Assembly (NCBI GenBank): GCA_905221615.1
Contig: CAJNDT010002779.1
Location: forward strand, 310,001-374,000
DNA from: Symbiodinium sp. CCMP2592
Taxonomy: Eukaryota; Sar; Dinophyceae; Suessiales; Symbiodiniaceae
Direction: 5' to 3'
DNA: 64,000 nt
A program made the translations under genes and the position numbers. Within the stretch, counting starts at the first letter, position 1. Each line of letters opens with the position of its first letter. Below, one piece after another: positions 39,561 to 49,093 of the stretch. The notes beneath the pieces were generated by a model. That model searched no databases, was not told the origin of the DNA, and was given only the letters and a program-made list of their open reading frames with translations.

Positions 39561-39742
39561 TTCTATCCATAGTATCCATTGTAGCTCCATTTCCTGGTAT
39601 AGCAAATTTTCTTTTGTGGGATCCTGATCATGAACGTGGTTCACCAAAACAAGGGACTACAATTTGGTGCTTCGTTTCGCTTTCCTTATGATTTCTTATA
39701 TAGGATCCTAACCATAAAATAAGCCATCCAATAACAGGTACT

Positions 39743-39925
39743 ACGGTTGATGATATAAATCCTGACTACATTAAGGACCCTAAACTACGGGAATTGCGGT
39801 ATATTCCTTATTATGAGTAATGCAGGATTACTATCCCTAAACCCTAACCCCTACAGATCCCTTAAAGGAACCCCTTAAAGGTACCCATATAGATCCCTTT
39901 AAAGGAACCCTAGGCATCAACCGTA
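39743..39925. mobile_element. MITE, family E, with telomere-like insert, before an exon
   Basis: ACGGTTGATGATATAAATCC on the left, AGGCATCAACCGT on the right. The right half carries CCCTAAACCC and AGATCCCTTTAAAGGAACCC filler. The first clear carbonic anhydrase exon follows within about 30 bp. Confidence 0.8.
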
Positions 39926-39931
39926 CGTTTG

Positions 39932-42900
39932 AGGACCTGGGTAGATCCTCGGCCCGAGGATCTCAAAGTGCGTACGACGAAGTCCGCCTCCGTGTCGCCG
40001 GGCGAGGCTTTTGCCGGGCTTACAAAGCCGGGTTTCTACTTGCAGGTTCATGAGGCTTAGGAAGTACAGTTATAGGTACCTTGACTGGAGATAATCCCAG
40101 CTATAAGTATAGCTACCTTAGATAGAACCCTAGTTACTAAGTATCGTGAAGCTCTAAGTACGGGGCTTCGCTGGGCTCTACTTGGGTTTTGCAGGGCTTT
40201 GGGCCTTGACAGGGTTTGATGGTTGCTTTACTGTGCGTTGCTGGATTTTGGTGCGTTGTTGTAGCCTGTTCCCGGCTCGGACTGGGTTTGTCTAGGGTTT
40301 TGTGGAACTGCAGAAGTACCCTGAACAACGGGCAGTCGGGTATATTCATGATTGTAGCTGATGCACCATGTAGACTGTTCTGTATTACAGCACATTTTGT
40401 TTAAGGGAGCGGGTTTGGCTTTGGAGTTTAAAAGTGTTTAGAGGACAAAACTATGAGTGCTTGAAGAATTAGTGACTCAGTGGTGCTATGCCTTCTGGCT
40501 CCTGTCAGATATATTATTCAGTTGCACATGCGTGCACCATGTCACTCGTATATCACCATCATTATCATGATCTTCATCGTCATCTGCAACATCATCATCA
40601 ACAACATCAACATCGGCATCAGCATCACCATGTCGCTATCACAATCATCATGAGCATCGCCATCCTCATCATCATCATCATCATCAACATCATCATCATC
40701 AGTAGCATCATCACCACACCGACCATAAGCCATAGCGAAACGTCATCAATCTCCCCAATGCAAGACCACTCCAAGCGCCTTTCGCATTGAAGCTCAGAGG
40801 GAGTGAAAGCGCTTGAACCAGATCCAGCACGGATTGGATTCGCTCAATACTGCTTAAGCATCGCGCTGCAGGAGGCTAGGTATTTTTATTGATATGCAGG
40901 GCAGCTTGACAAACACCGCATCAATTCCATCATTCTTACAAACCTAGCTCTTCGTTTTAAGCATATCTTATCATGCAACAATGGGCCCGAACGTACACAC
41001 CCCTACAAATCCTGAAAATTACAAGGCCTCAAAGCGGAAGCCCCATGAACCCTAAACCGTATCCAGCCCTGAATCCTGCATCGGTTTAGGGTTTAGGGTT
41101 CCGCAGACCCCAAAGCCTAATTTGGCACACTCACGAGGCGATGCAGATGCTGCGAGCAGGCCAGCCGCCAGCCTATCAATTCCGATGAAATGGAACACCG
41201 GATCTTCGGGGAGTCGAGCTAACATGGCGGTCTGAATACAAGTAGTATACTAGAGTATTCCAGTTATTCCTTTACAGTCTCTGTGTCAATATACTGTAGT
41301 AGATGCCAAAGCCTTTCCTAAGGACATCTAAGTACTAAGGCTGGGTTGAGGCCCCTACATGACCCAGAGATCCCAATACGCTTTAATTAAGGAATATACC
41401 TTAAATCAAAATACTAAGGCCCCTATAATTTAAGGTATATTCCCTAATTAAAGGGTATTGGGTACATGACTTTCTCCGATTATGTCGGGTCCAGGGCCTT
41501 CGGCGATTTCGGTCTGGCGACAAGCAACGATGGTTTCGGGCTTGGTACTTTGAGAGGGGCTTCTAAAGATAAGGCGTATTTATCACATTAGGGTTATGGT
41601 ACTTGTATGTCCCGAAAATAACCAGCTACTAAGTCCCCCGACCCTCCAAGTAATCGGGATTCGAGGGCTTTTTTGGGGGGCAGGGTTGTCGGGTAAGAAC
41701 GTGGTGTTTGCGTGGTTTTCAGGCCTTGTGGCCGGGCTGAGGCTGGCAATCTCGGGTTTTGGTGTGCAAGTTAGAGCCCCTGACCGGCGCTTAGCCCAAA
41801 AACCCATCTTATGATTCGTATTTGTGTCCCTTGGGTTTCTGAACTTCTCGAGTTCATCAGTCCGGGTCTAGGAGTGCTCAGGGTCCAGGATTGTTTCCGG
41901 TTGTTCGGGTTTTAGTTTGTTTAAGGTTTTGGGTTTCATTTAGGGTTCAGGGCGAAGGTAAAGCAACCCTGAGTCCTGAACCTCAAGCCCCGGTACCGTG
42001 CCACTCTGCGGCAGGAAACCAGCGCTTCGTGAAGGGCACACCCCAGGCAGTGCACAAGACTTGACTTCTGACGGCTAGGGTCTTGGGTTGACTTGAATTC
42101 AGGGTCATTCAGGTTCCAGTAGGAGGGTTTCGGGTACATACTAGAGATGGAGTATAAGGAGGAAGGTTTAGCGAGCTCTGGGTTCAGGGCTTGTGAGCCT
42201 CGATACTTAGCCACGGTGTGGGGTTCACGGCACTGTTCCTTCTGTATTCTCTGCATAGCAGTCGTGTAAATGTCAAGACTTTTCCGTTCAGATCAAGATA
42301 CCCTTTTGGACAGCACTTCATCTCCATGGTGATCAAAGCACATTAACTCTTCATCCAAACCGCTAATGATCGTATAAGAAGCACCATTACGGCATACAAC
42401 CACTGCATCTGTTCACGTCGTATAGTTGTTTGGTGCTGCTACCATCTGCTACCGTTCAGCATACTCTTCACAGCATTATGGGTGACCCCTTGCTCTTATT
42501 ATCCTGGCTTTGGTTGTCACAGTACGGTCGAACCTTTCAGTAAGAAATGGGCATGGGTTGGGCCAGACCCCGAATATTTCTAATTTGGGATTTCTATAAT
42601 AAGCTGTTTGAGGTTGGCACGCAGCCCAAAGTTAAACGGCGCGTCGTTTTGGGTCCAAACGCGCCGTTCTCCTCCAAAAACACGCGCCGTTGAACTTTGG
42701 CTGTGGGGGCATGCTTTGCGGGGCGTGTGGGGGCCAGAGTTCAACGGCGCGTCGTTTTGGCCCCAAACGCGCCGTTCTCCTCCAAAAACACGCGCCGTTG
42801 AACTTTGGCTGCGGGGGCAGGCTTTGGGGGGAGTTCAACGGCGCGTCGTTTTGGCCCCAACGCGCCGTTCTCCTCCAAAAACACACGCGCCGTTGAACTT

Positions 42901-45298
42901 TGGCTGTGGGGGCAGGCTTTGGGTGGCCTGTGGGGGCCAGAGTTCAACGGCGCGTCGTTTTGGGTACAAACACGCCGTTCTCCTCCAAAAACACGCGCCG
43001 TTGAACTTTGGCTGTGGGGCAGGCTTTGGGGGGCGTGTGGGGGCCAGAGTTCAACGGCGCGTCGTTTTGGCCCCAGACGCGCCGTTCTCCTCAAAAAACA
43101 CGCGCCGTTGAACTTTGGTTGTGGGGGCAGGCTTTGAAGGGCGTGTGGGGGCCAGAGTTCAACGGCGCGTCGTTTTGGCCCCAAACGCGCCGTTCTCCTC
43201 CAAAAACACGCGCCGTTGAACTATGGCCCAAACCACAGGCTTTGGGCGGCACCCGGCAGGGCTGCATGGGAGGGCTGTGGAGGGGAGGGTTTTGTTTGGG
43301 GGGGAGGTGGAAGGGTGAAACACCAGATGTTACACTCCTGGATGACTGTCTGTTTCACGTGTCACGTATCACTTGCATGTATCCATGCCTGTTGCGCAAG
43401 GTTTTAGGACCCTGGATAAGAAATCACAAAAACTTCAGGGTCTCATTTCTTGCTCCCAACGATTTCTTAATGAATGCGCTTTCCGTAGTATGTAATGTAG
43501 TTAAGGGGGAACCAAGGGCTGTGCTATTGGAGCACTATCCTTGCAGTTCCGGATTGCTGTCTACCAGAGTCTATCAGCGCCATACCAGCGAAATGTAGAC
43601 TAGATAGTGGAGATACGCGGTAGTGTATGTCTCTTTTTGGTCGTCGCCGGCGTGGTTAGTAGCAGTAACTAGTAGTCAATCGTCGTCAAGACTCGTCAAT
43701 TTGAACTCCGGCGAGCCCCGAAAACCCAACACCCTGAAAGGGAACCAGACCGAAACCCCTAAACTCTAGGCGCATCCCTGGCGCCAGGCTACCACCACGA
43801 GCAACGGCCAGCGCTTGGAGCTTGTGGACGATGGCCTGGGGCGTGGGTTAAGGGTATATGGTGTAGACTGATCTTGCGTTTAGGGCGTAAAATTCAGGGC
43901 ATAGGCTTTAGAGTATACGCTTCAGGGTTCACGGTATAAAGTATAGGCTTCAGAGTGTCCCAAGCCACATGCCCTTGGTTCAGGGTTTAGGTTTCATGGA
44001 GCCCAAGTTCCAGCAGAAGTTGTTCTCCCCGACATAAACCATGATGCCGAAACAGGCCCTGCACGTCTTTCTGTCACTATAGTCTTTCCCATATGTGTAG
44101 TCCTCAATCCACAAGCCCGAATGAGAACTTGAGCCAAAATGCTACATTCGGCAGGTCAAGCGCCGCACACTGCGGTGGTCGGCTGCGCTGACTCGCGTGC
44201 CCCCGTGGAAGTTGCCATTGGGTTGCAGTTTCGTGCTTCTAGTTGTTGTCTTAAGCCTTCATCGCCTCGGGGAAAGCCCTGAAAATCGAAGCACTATCCA
44301 GACACTCCCGGCGTAGGTCTCGTACATTTAGATTTGGAACGCGGGGGTTCAGGGTTCATTTTGGGGTTGGGTGTTTGGGCTGCGGGCTTCCGGGTTCCGC
44401 GTTGGAGATTGAGTGCTCAGGGGGCATTTGTGCTTACTTTTGGGGTCGGGGGACTTAGTAAGCAGTTAGTAAGTAGACTTATAAGTACCCTAAAAGGGAC
44501 CCTAATTGGGGTTATGGTACTTATAAGTCCCTAAAATAACCAGTTACTAAGTCCCCCGACCCTCCAAGTAGGGTATCCCACCCGTCCGTCCCTGCTGTCT
44601 CGGCGTTTCCGTCTGTTCCCCACCACGCCGAAAATAAGAAATCCCAAGCTTAGCATCGAGCCCGCACACCTTTAAAAGCCAGTACCCGAGACTATATGGG
44701 GGTTTTCCGAAAATTCGGGATACCTTATTTGGGGTCCTGATATACTAAAGATCCTAGTATTTAGGGTACTATACTAGGGTCCCCGATTTTCGGAAAATCC
44801 CATATGCTGAAATCTGCAGAGCGCAAGGTTGAGACTCGAGGTTCTGCAGGCCTGAGTTCTCGAGTCGATTGTAACGTGGTCCATACATCCAAGGTTGGAA
44901 GTATGGGCCCCTAACATGGACCTAGGCCTTTTGGAGGGGCTTCTAGGGACCCTTAAGAGTCTTTATATTGGGTATACAGTAGGTAGTAGGTAGATACGGA
45001 TCCCAAGGTTAAGGCCCCTACTAGGGGCCCATGGTTTCAACCGGAGACTACAAGTTCTCTCTGTTGCACCATGCGTTGTCGCGTTGCATGCTACTGACGC
45101 TATGCCTCACGTCTCAGAGGCCAGTTGATTTTTGTTGCGCTGTAGCCGACACGAGCAGAGAGCTTGTAGGTAAGTTTCCGGAAGTGTCGTGCTGCAAGCA
45201 ACGTCATTGCGCATCCAACCGCCAAGATCTTCGACGCCCTGCCTGGTGACATCTTCGTCCTCCGCAACGCGGGCAACACCTGCACCCATGCTGAAGGC
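39932..45298 (+). CDS. Beta-type carbonic anhydrase, five exons found, 3' part missing
   Basis: Interconverts CO2 and bicarbonate at a zinc site. Exons: about 39932-40031 (KVRTTKSASVSPGEAFAGL), 42015-42058 (GNQRFVKGTPQAVH), 43788 or 43802 to 43833 (NGQRLELVDDG), 44155-44210 (PHTAVVGCADSRAPVE), 45227-45298 (GDIFVLRNAGNTCTHAEG). The CADSR motif gives the first Cys zinc ligand and the Asp-Arg pair of the family, and RNAGNT is the next conserved block. Exons 1-2 join across a GTTTCT donor, 3-4 across GCCTGG, 4-5 across GTTGCC; the donor after 42058 is unresolved. No exon with the family's HxxC zinc ligands was found between 45299 and 49093, where rDNA debris lies, so the gene may be truncated. 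The 5' end is also undefined. The first exon lies tightly between two MITEs. Confidence 0.78.
40038..40160. mobile_element. MITE, family B, just after a carbonic anhydrase exon
   Basis: ACTTGCAGGTTCATGAGGC on the left, TATCGTGAAGCTCTAAGTA on the right. It starts 6 bp after the GTTTCT donor position of the first exon. Confidence 0.75.
40546..40715. repeat. CAT trinucleotide-rich segment
   Basis: Mixed CAT/CATCAT/CAACAT runs. The resulting His- and Asp-rich frames on the two strands are not taken as coding. Confidence 0.85.
41356..41470. mobile_element. MITE, family D, with perfect 8-bp target duplication
   Basis: CCAGAGATCCCAATACGC on the left, AAAGGGTATTGGG on the right. TACATGAC flanks it on both sides (41356-41363 and 41463-41470). 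It lies in the first carbonic anhydrase intron. Confidence 0.9.
41587..41652. mobile_element. MITE remnant, family A, half element
   Basis: Only the right half remains: TTAGGGTTATGGTACTTGTA through CCCCCGACCCTCCAAGTA. Confidence 0.7.
42630..43232. repeat. Tandem array of six hairpin-forming units of about 108 bp
   Basis: Unit starts are near 42636, 42743, 42837, 42946, 43053 and 43161. Each unit contains TTCAACGGCGCGTCG and its reverse complement partner ACGCGCCGTTGAAC, about 55 bp apart, plus a third related arm, AACGCGCCGTTCTCC. Units differ by a few bases; the one at 42837 is shorter. All frames stay open through the array, which gives spurious Arg/Ala/Phe-rich ORFs on both strands. Confidence 0.92.
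44128..44145 (-). other. Possible relict of the dinoflagellate spliced leader
   Basis: Read on the - strand this is GTAGCATTTTGGCTCAAG. It equals the 3' part of the known dinoflagellate spliced leader with one C missing. It lies in a carbonic anhydrase intron, 10 bp before exon 4, on the opposite strand. Confidence 0.5.
44436..44570. mobile_element. MITE-like element, family A
   Basis: Inverted copy with TTTTGGGGTCGGGGGACTTA on the left and AGTCCCCCGACCCTCCAAGT on the right. Confidence 0.8.
44694..44810. mobile_element. MITE-like element, family C
   Basis: ATATGGGGGTTTTCCGAAAA on the left, TTTTCGGAAAATCCCATAT on the right, with perfect outer arms. Confidence 0.82.
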
Positions 45299-46790
45299 GC
45301 TCATGAAGCAATTGCATTCTTCCTAGGGTCCTAGAATACTTAAACCCATAGCCAGAGCCCTGGTAAGAAACAGTGGTTTTTGCGAAGTTCATTACGCATC
45401 CGTTTGGCGGCGTCTTTCTGCATGGTTGCCACTGTGGGTTAAAGTTGTCGAGGATATTTTCTCGCAATCAAGCGGAGAATTATGACTGCGACGCGAAAGC
45501 TTGGTTTCGCAAGTCTAATAGACGCCTTAGACTGATCTCGATGTACTAGAATCTAGTATAGCGCCAAGCCTGTCAACACGAGAAATCTCAAGTCTTTTGA
45601 ATTGAATGTACTTGAAGAGGAAGAAGTAGCCTCATAACCCCTTTTTGCCGAAAGTAGTATGCAGGTTTTACAAGCGTCAGACTTACAGTAAAACTACTAT
45701 CAGAGATATACATATACGAACGAAACAAATGGTAGTACTGTCAATAGCCAGAACAGTACTACAACTGCTTGTACTTCCAGTTACTTCTACTTCTACTTCT
45801 GCTGCTGATGTCGTTACAACGACAGCTACTCTTGTAGCAACTAGCACAACACCAGCAGCAAGCACCTGCATAGCAACCGTTTAGGGGTTTAGGGTTTTTA
45901 GGGTTTACTCAGAGGCCCCCAAATAGTTCCTTTTTGGGATTACCCAATTCCTTGCCCCTTCTTGAAGATATTTTTTACTTTTTGCTGAACCTCCATGTAG
46001 GCCATAAGCAGGCTCAAATATGCAGGTACCCATGCACATCACGATTCAAAGCCCCTATCTTCGGAAATATATCCCTGATTACTTCTCCCTAAACCCTAAA
46101 CATTCTAAACCTTAGAAGCGTAAGACCACTTGATCTGTTGCACTCTGGCATGTTGTTCTTCTTCTTCCTCCTGGACGATGACATGCTGGGCGCTCAGACA
46201 GCTGAGGGCGCTAGGTCACCCGGGATTGGTGGACAGGTTTCATTTCGGGAATAATTTTTAATTTCTGTATGTGGGTGGGAATTTGGGAGGTCGACCTTAT
46301 AGCCTCTGCTTTGGCTCTGAAGTTGCCCCACATAGAACCATTTGGTAGTTGGGTCTCCGGGAATATAAGCGAGTTATGTAGTCATGAACTAGGCTTTAGG
46401 TTACAATCCTTATCGGGCTATATTCTGGGGTGGTTCTGTTTCTATATGATTTGGTCCTGGGATTGGTATATTGGTCCGGGGTTTGGTAAGAAACTAAAGC
46501 CTAAGACCAAACCCAAGACCCCTTAGTTAGATTCCCAACAAACCCAAAACCGTAAGTCCAAAACCCCTAACCTTTTGACCCTAAGATTTGAAAACGCAAG
46601 CCTTGTAGCACCCCGCAATTTTAGCAGCCCCTATTGTAGCATCCCTAAGGACCCCGCAGCCTGTAACCCCGAAACCCAAGATGGGCAATTGTCCAAACTA
46701 GGGTCCCTTACCCTGACCCCTGAATTCTAGACCCTCCTGCAAACCCCTATCCCGAGGGCACAGAGTGCAGCTTTTAGGATTCAATGTAAG
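45299..46790. other. No supported gene; half MITE and short CTT/CTA-rich repeats
   Basis: Contains a family F half element (45907-45946), a CTACTT-rich segment (45770-45860) and scattered CCCTAAA units. The missing 3' exons of the carbonic anhydrase were looked for here and not seen. Confidence 0.5.
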
Positions 46791-47240
46791 GTTGTTCGGG
46801 TTCTTAGTGTAAGGGGTGTCGCTTTGGTTAGTTTCGGGTGTTAGGTTTCGGTTGTCGCCCTTTGTGGCGTTAGTTTTCGGTTGTGTTTTTGGTTGGTAGG
46901 TTTCGGTTTTCGCCCTTTGTGGCGTTAGGTTGGGGTTGTCGCCCTTTGTGGCGTTAGTTTTCGGCTGGGTTTTTGTTGGTAGATTTCGGTTTTCGCCCTT
47001 TGTGGCGTTAGGTTCGGGTTTAGTTTTCGGTTGGGTTTTTGTTGGTAGGTTTCGGTTTTCGCCCTTTGTGGCGTTAGCTTCGGGTTGTCGCCCTTTGCGG
47101 CGTTAGTTTTCGGTTGGGTTTTGTTGGTAGGTTTCGGTTTTCGCCCTTTGTGGCGTTAGGTTCGGTTTGTCGCCCTTTGTGGCGTTAGTTTTCGGTTGTG
47201 TGGCGTTAGATTGGGGGTGGCGTTACCGTTAGGTTGGGGT
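46790..47240. repeat. Degenerate repeat with CGCCCTTTGTGGCGTTAG core
   Basis: About eight copies of TCGCCCTTTGTGGCGTTAGG alternate with TTTCGGTTGGGTTTTTGTTG. The same core occurs at 52246-52330, again just upstream of an 18S fragment, which suggests an rDNA-spacer origin. Confidence 0.8.
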
Positions 47241-47249
47241 CTAAGGCAA

Positions 47250-47594
47250 AGAAGTTTGAGGCAATAACAGGTCTGTGATGCCCTTAGATGTCCTGCACAT
47301 GCGCTACGCTGATGCGCTCGACGAGTTTGCAAGCTTGCCTGAAATGCCTGGGTAGTCTTGATAAAGTGCCTTGTGATGGGGATACATGATTGCAGTATTG
47401 ATCTTCAACAAGGAATTCCGGGTAATCACCTGTCATCAGCTAGTGCCGATTACGTCCTTGCCCTTTGTGCACACCGCCCGTGGCTCCTACCTATTGAGTG
47501 ATGGTGAATTATTCGGACTGACACAGTGCTCAGCTTCTGGACGTTGCGTTGGATAGTTGCATGGATCCGTAGGTGAACCTGCGGAAGGATCATT
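47250..47594 (+). pseudogene. 18S rRNA 3' fragment with internal deletion
   Basis: Begins near AACAGGTCTGTGATGCCC, passes through GTGCACACCGCCCG and ends GTAGGTGAACCTGCGGAAGG plus ATCATTC, the known 18S terminus. The stretch normally present between the TTGGATAG region and TCCGTAGGTGAACC (including the AAGTCGTAACAAGG helix strand) is missing, and many substitutions occur. It is not a functional rRNA gene. Confidence 0.9.
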
Positions 47595-47730
47595 CGTGCT
47601 ATCCAAACCTAGTTGTGAACTTGGGTTTAGGGGTCGCCCTACGCGTTTTTGTTGTAAGGTTTCGGGTTGTGGCGTTAGGTTAGGTTTCGGTTGCTGGCGC
47701 TTGTGTTGCTAGGTTCGGCTTGGGAAACCC
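47595..47730 (+). pseudogene. ITS1-like remnant
   Basis: Follows directly on the 18S terminus and repeats, with changes, at 52683-52820 after the second 18S terminus. It contains TTTCGGGTTGTGGCGTTAGG, linking the GGCGTTAGG repeats to the rDNA spacer. Confidence 0.6.
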
Positions 47731-47875
47731 TATAAGACCCTTAAACCCCTAAACCTTAAACCTAAACCATACCCACGTAATTAAGCTTAAGCCCCAAAAC
47801 CCAACGACCCCAAGCCCCTAAATTCTAAACCCTACAAAACTTCAATGCTAAACCCTGAACCGAAGCACCCAAACC

Positions 47876-47990
47876 CTGCCCTTTGTGCACACCGCCCGTC
47901 GCTCCTACCTGACCTATTGAGTGATGGTGAATTATTCGGACTGACACAGTGCTCAGCTTCTGGACGTTGCATTGGATAGTTACATGGAAC
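47876..47990 (+). pseudogene. Short 18S rRNA fragment
   Basis: TGCCCTTTGTGCACACCGCC through GACACAGTGCTCAGCTTCTG and GACGTTGCATTGGATAG, as in the fragment at 47250 but with a 5-bp insertion (TGACC) in CCTACCTATTG. Confidence 0.88.
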
Positions 47991-48494
47991 CCTCAAACCC
48001 TAACCCCCTCCAAGGTCTCCATGGCTGGATGGCGAGCTGGCTGGCACAGAGGACCGATGGGCTTTACTTTGGGGTTTAGGGTTTAGGTGGTTTGGGGAAT
48101 CAGGAGGTTCGGGTTTTATGGGGTATGAAGTGCTTCTTTTTAGAGGGTTTCGGGTTAGGGTTTAAGGCCGTTGACCCTTGCCTCAAAGCCTACCAAAACC
48201 CTGTGAACCCTAAGCCTCTCGAAGCCCCAAACCGGCATAAACCCGAAATCACCTGCTTTGCCTGCTGCGTGCGAGAGTGAGTGACGAAACCGAACCCAAA
48301 ACCCCAAACCCCCTGAAAGTGCCTGCGATGATTGAGGTTCAGGGGTTGGGGCTTCCGGGGTTTGGGGTTAAGGGGTATCGGTATGGGATTTGGGCTTGAA
48401 GGTTTCAGCCAAACCCCCTAAATCACCAAATCCCCTGAACCCTCAAACGCGAACCCCCTGAAGCCTAAACCCCAAACTCCTTAAACCCTAAGCC

Positions 48495-48625
48495 TATTCA
48501 GATACTTGGTAAACGTGGCTAGCTAGCTGAAAAGCTAATACCACGAAGCTATCATCTGTTGGATTACGACTGAACGCCTCTAAGTCGGAATCCATGCTGG
48601 CTAAGCAATGTTGCCCAACGCTCTC
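48495..48625 (+). pseudogene. 28S rRNA 3'-end fragment
   Basis: TTCAGATACTTGGTAAACGT, AATACCACGAAGCTA and CTGAACGCCTCTAAGTC are conserved 28S 3'-end sequences. Only about 130 bp are present. Confidence 0.85.
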
Positions 48626-48780
48626 ATTTCAACAATCTTTGGCTCTGACGCACACCGCTGGCCGATGCAGGCTCTTTGCTCAAGGGTTCGCATGCATACA
48701 TGGATTCCCGACATTCCCAGATTCCCTACCCACTATCTCGCGAAGCCGCACATGCACAGTAAGAGCATGTAAGATCTGAA

Positions 48781-48958
48781 GCCACTAGGACGGCATGGGG
48801 GAAGGGTTTAAGCCACCTTGTCGGCAGTGGGCTGTCCTAGAACTATTCCTTTAAGTAAGATCCTTAAGCCACTAGGACGGCATGGGGGAAGGGTTTAGAA
48901 AGCCACCTTGTAGGCACTGGGCTGTACTAAATAGTTAAGTAAGATCCTTAAGCCACTA
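48781..48958. repeat. Tandem duplication, two units of about 87 bp
   Basis: GCCACTAGGACGGCATGGGG begins each unit (48782 and 48869). The units differ by a small insertion (AGAAAGCC against AAGCC) and a few substitutions. A third start (AAGCCACTA) follows at 48949. Confidence 0.85.
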
Positions 48959-49093
48959 TCCATATCCCTCAACCATAACATTGACCCCTCCCTTTTTTTA
49001 TCCTAGCTGCTTCTCTGGGAAACACCAGGCCTCCGCCCTTTTAAGGCCCATACTTCGATATCCCTACTGAGCCATAATTCCTGCGATCTCGCA

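Larger units (their letters stand above)
32767..39931. other. Spacer with many MITEs and weak coding hints
   Basis: No gene is supported between the sulfite oxidase stop and the first clear carbonic anhydrase exon. Segments at 33070-33093 (ATG start, after a TTTTTTTAG at 32986-32993) and 33195-33270 (frame containing GRAIDSKMIAGSSRFEAY) look protein-like and could be 5' exons of the next gene, but their phases could not be reconciled. The rest is MITEs, a TA microsatellite and telomere-like tracts. Confidence 0.5.

Noticed and set aside
42608..43598. Several overlapping ORFs of 70-196 codons on both strands
   Set aside because: They follow from the 108-bp GC-rich hairpin array, which lacks stop codons in all frames; composition is repetitive and unlike neighbouring exons.
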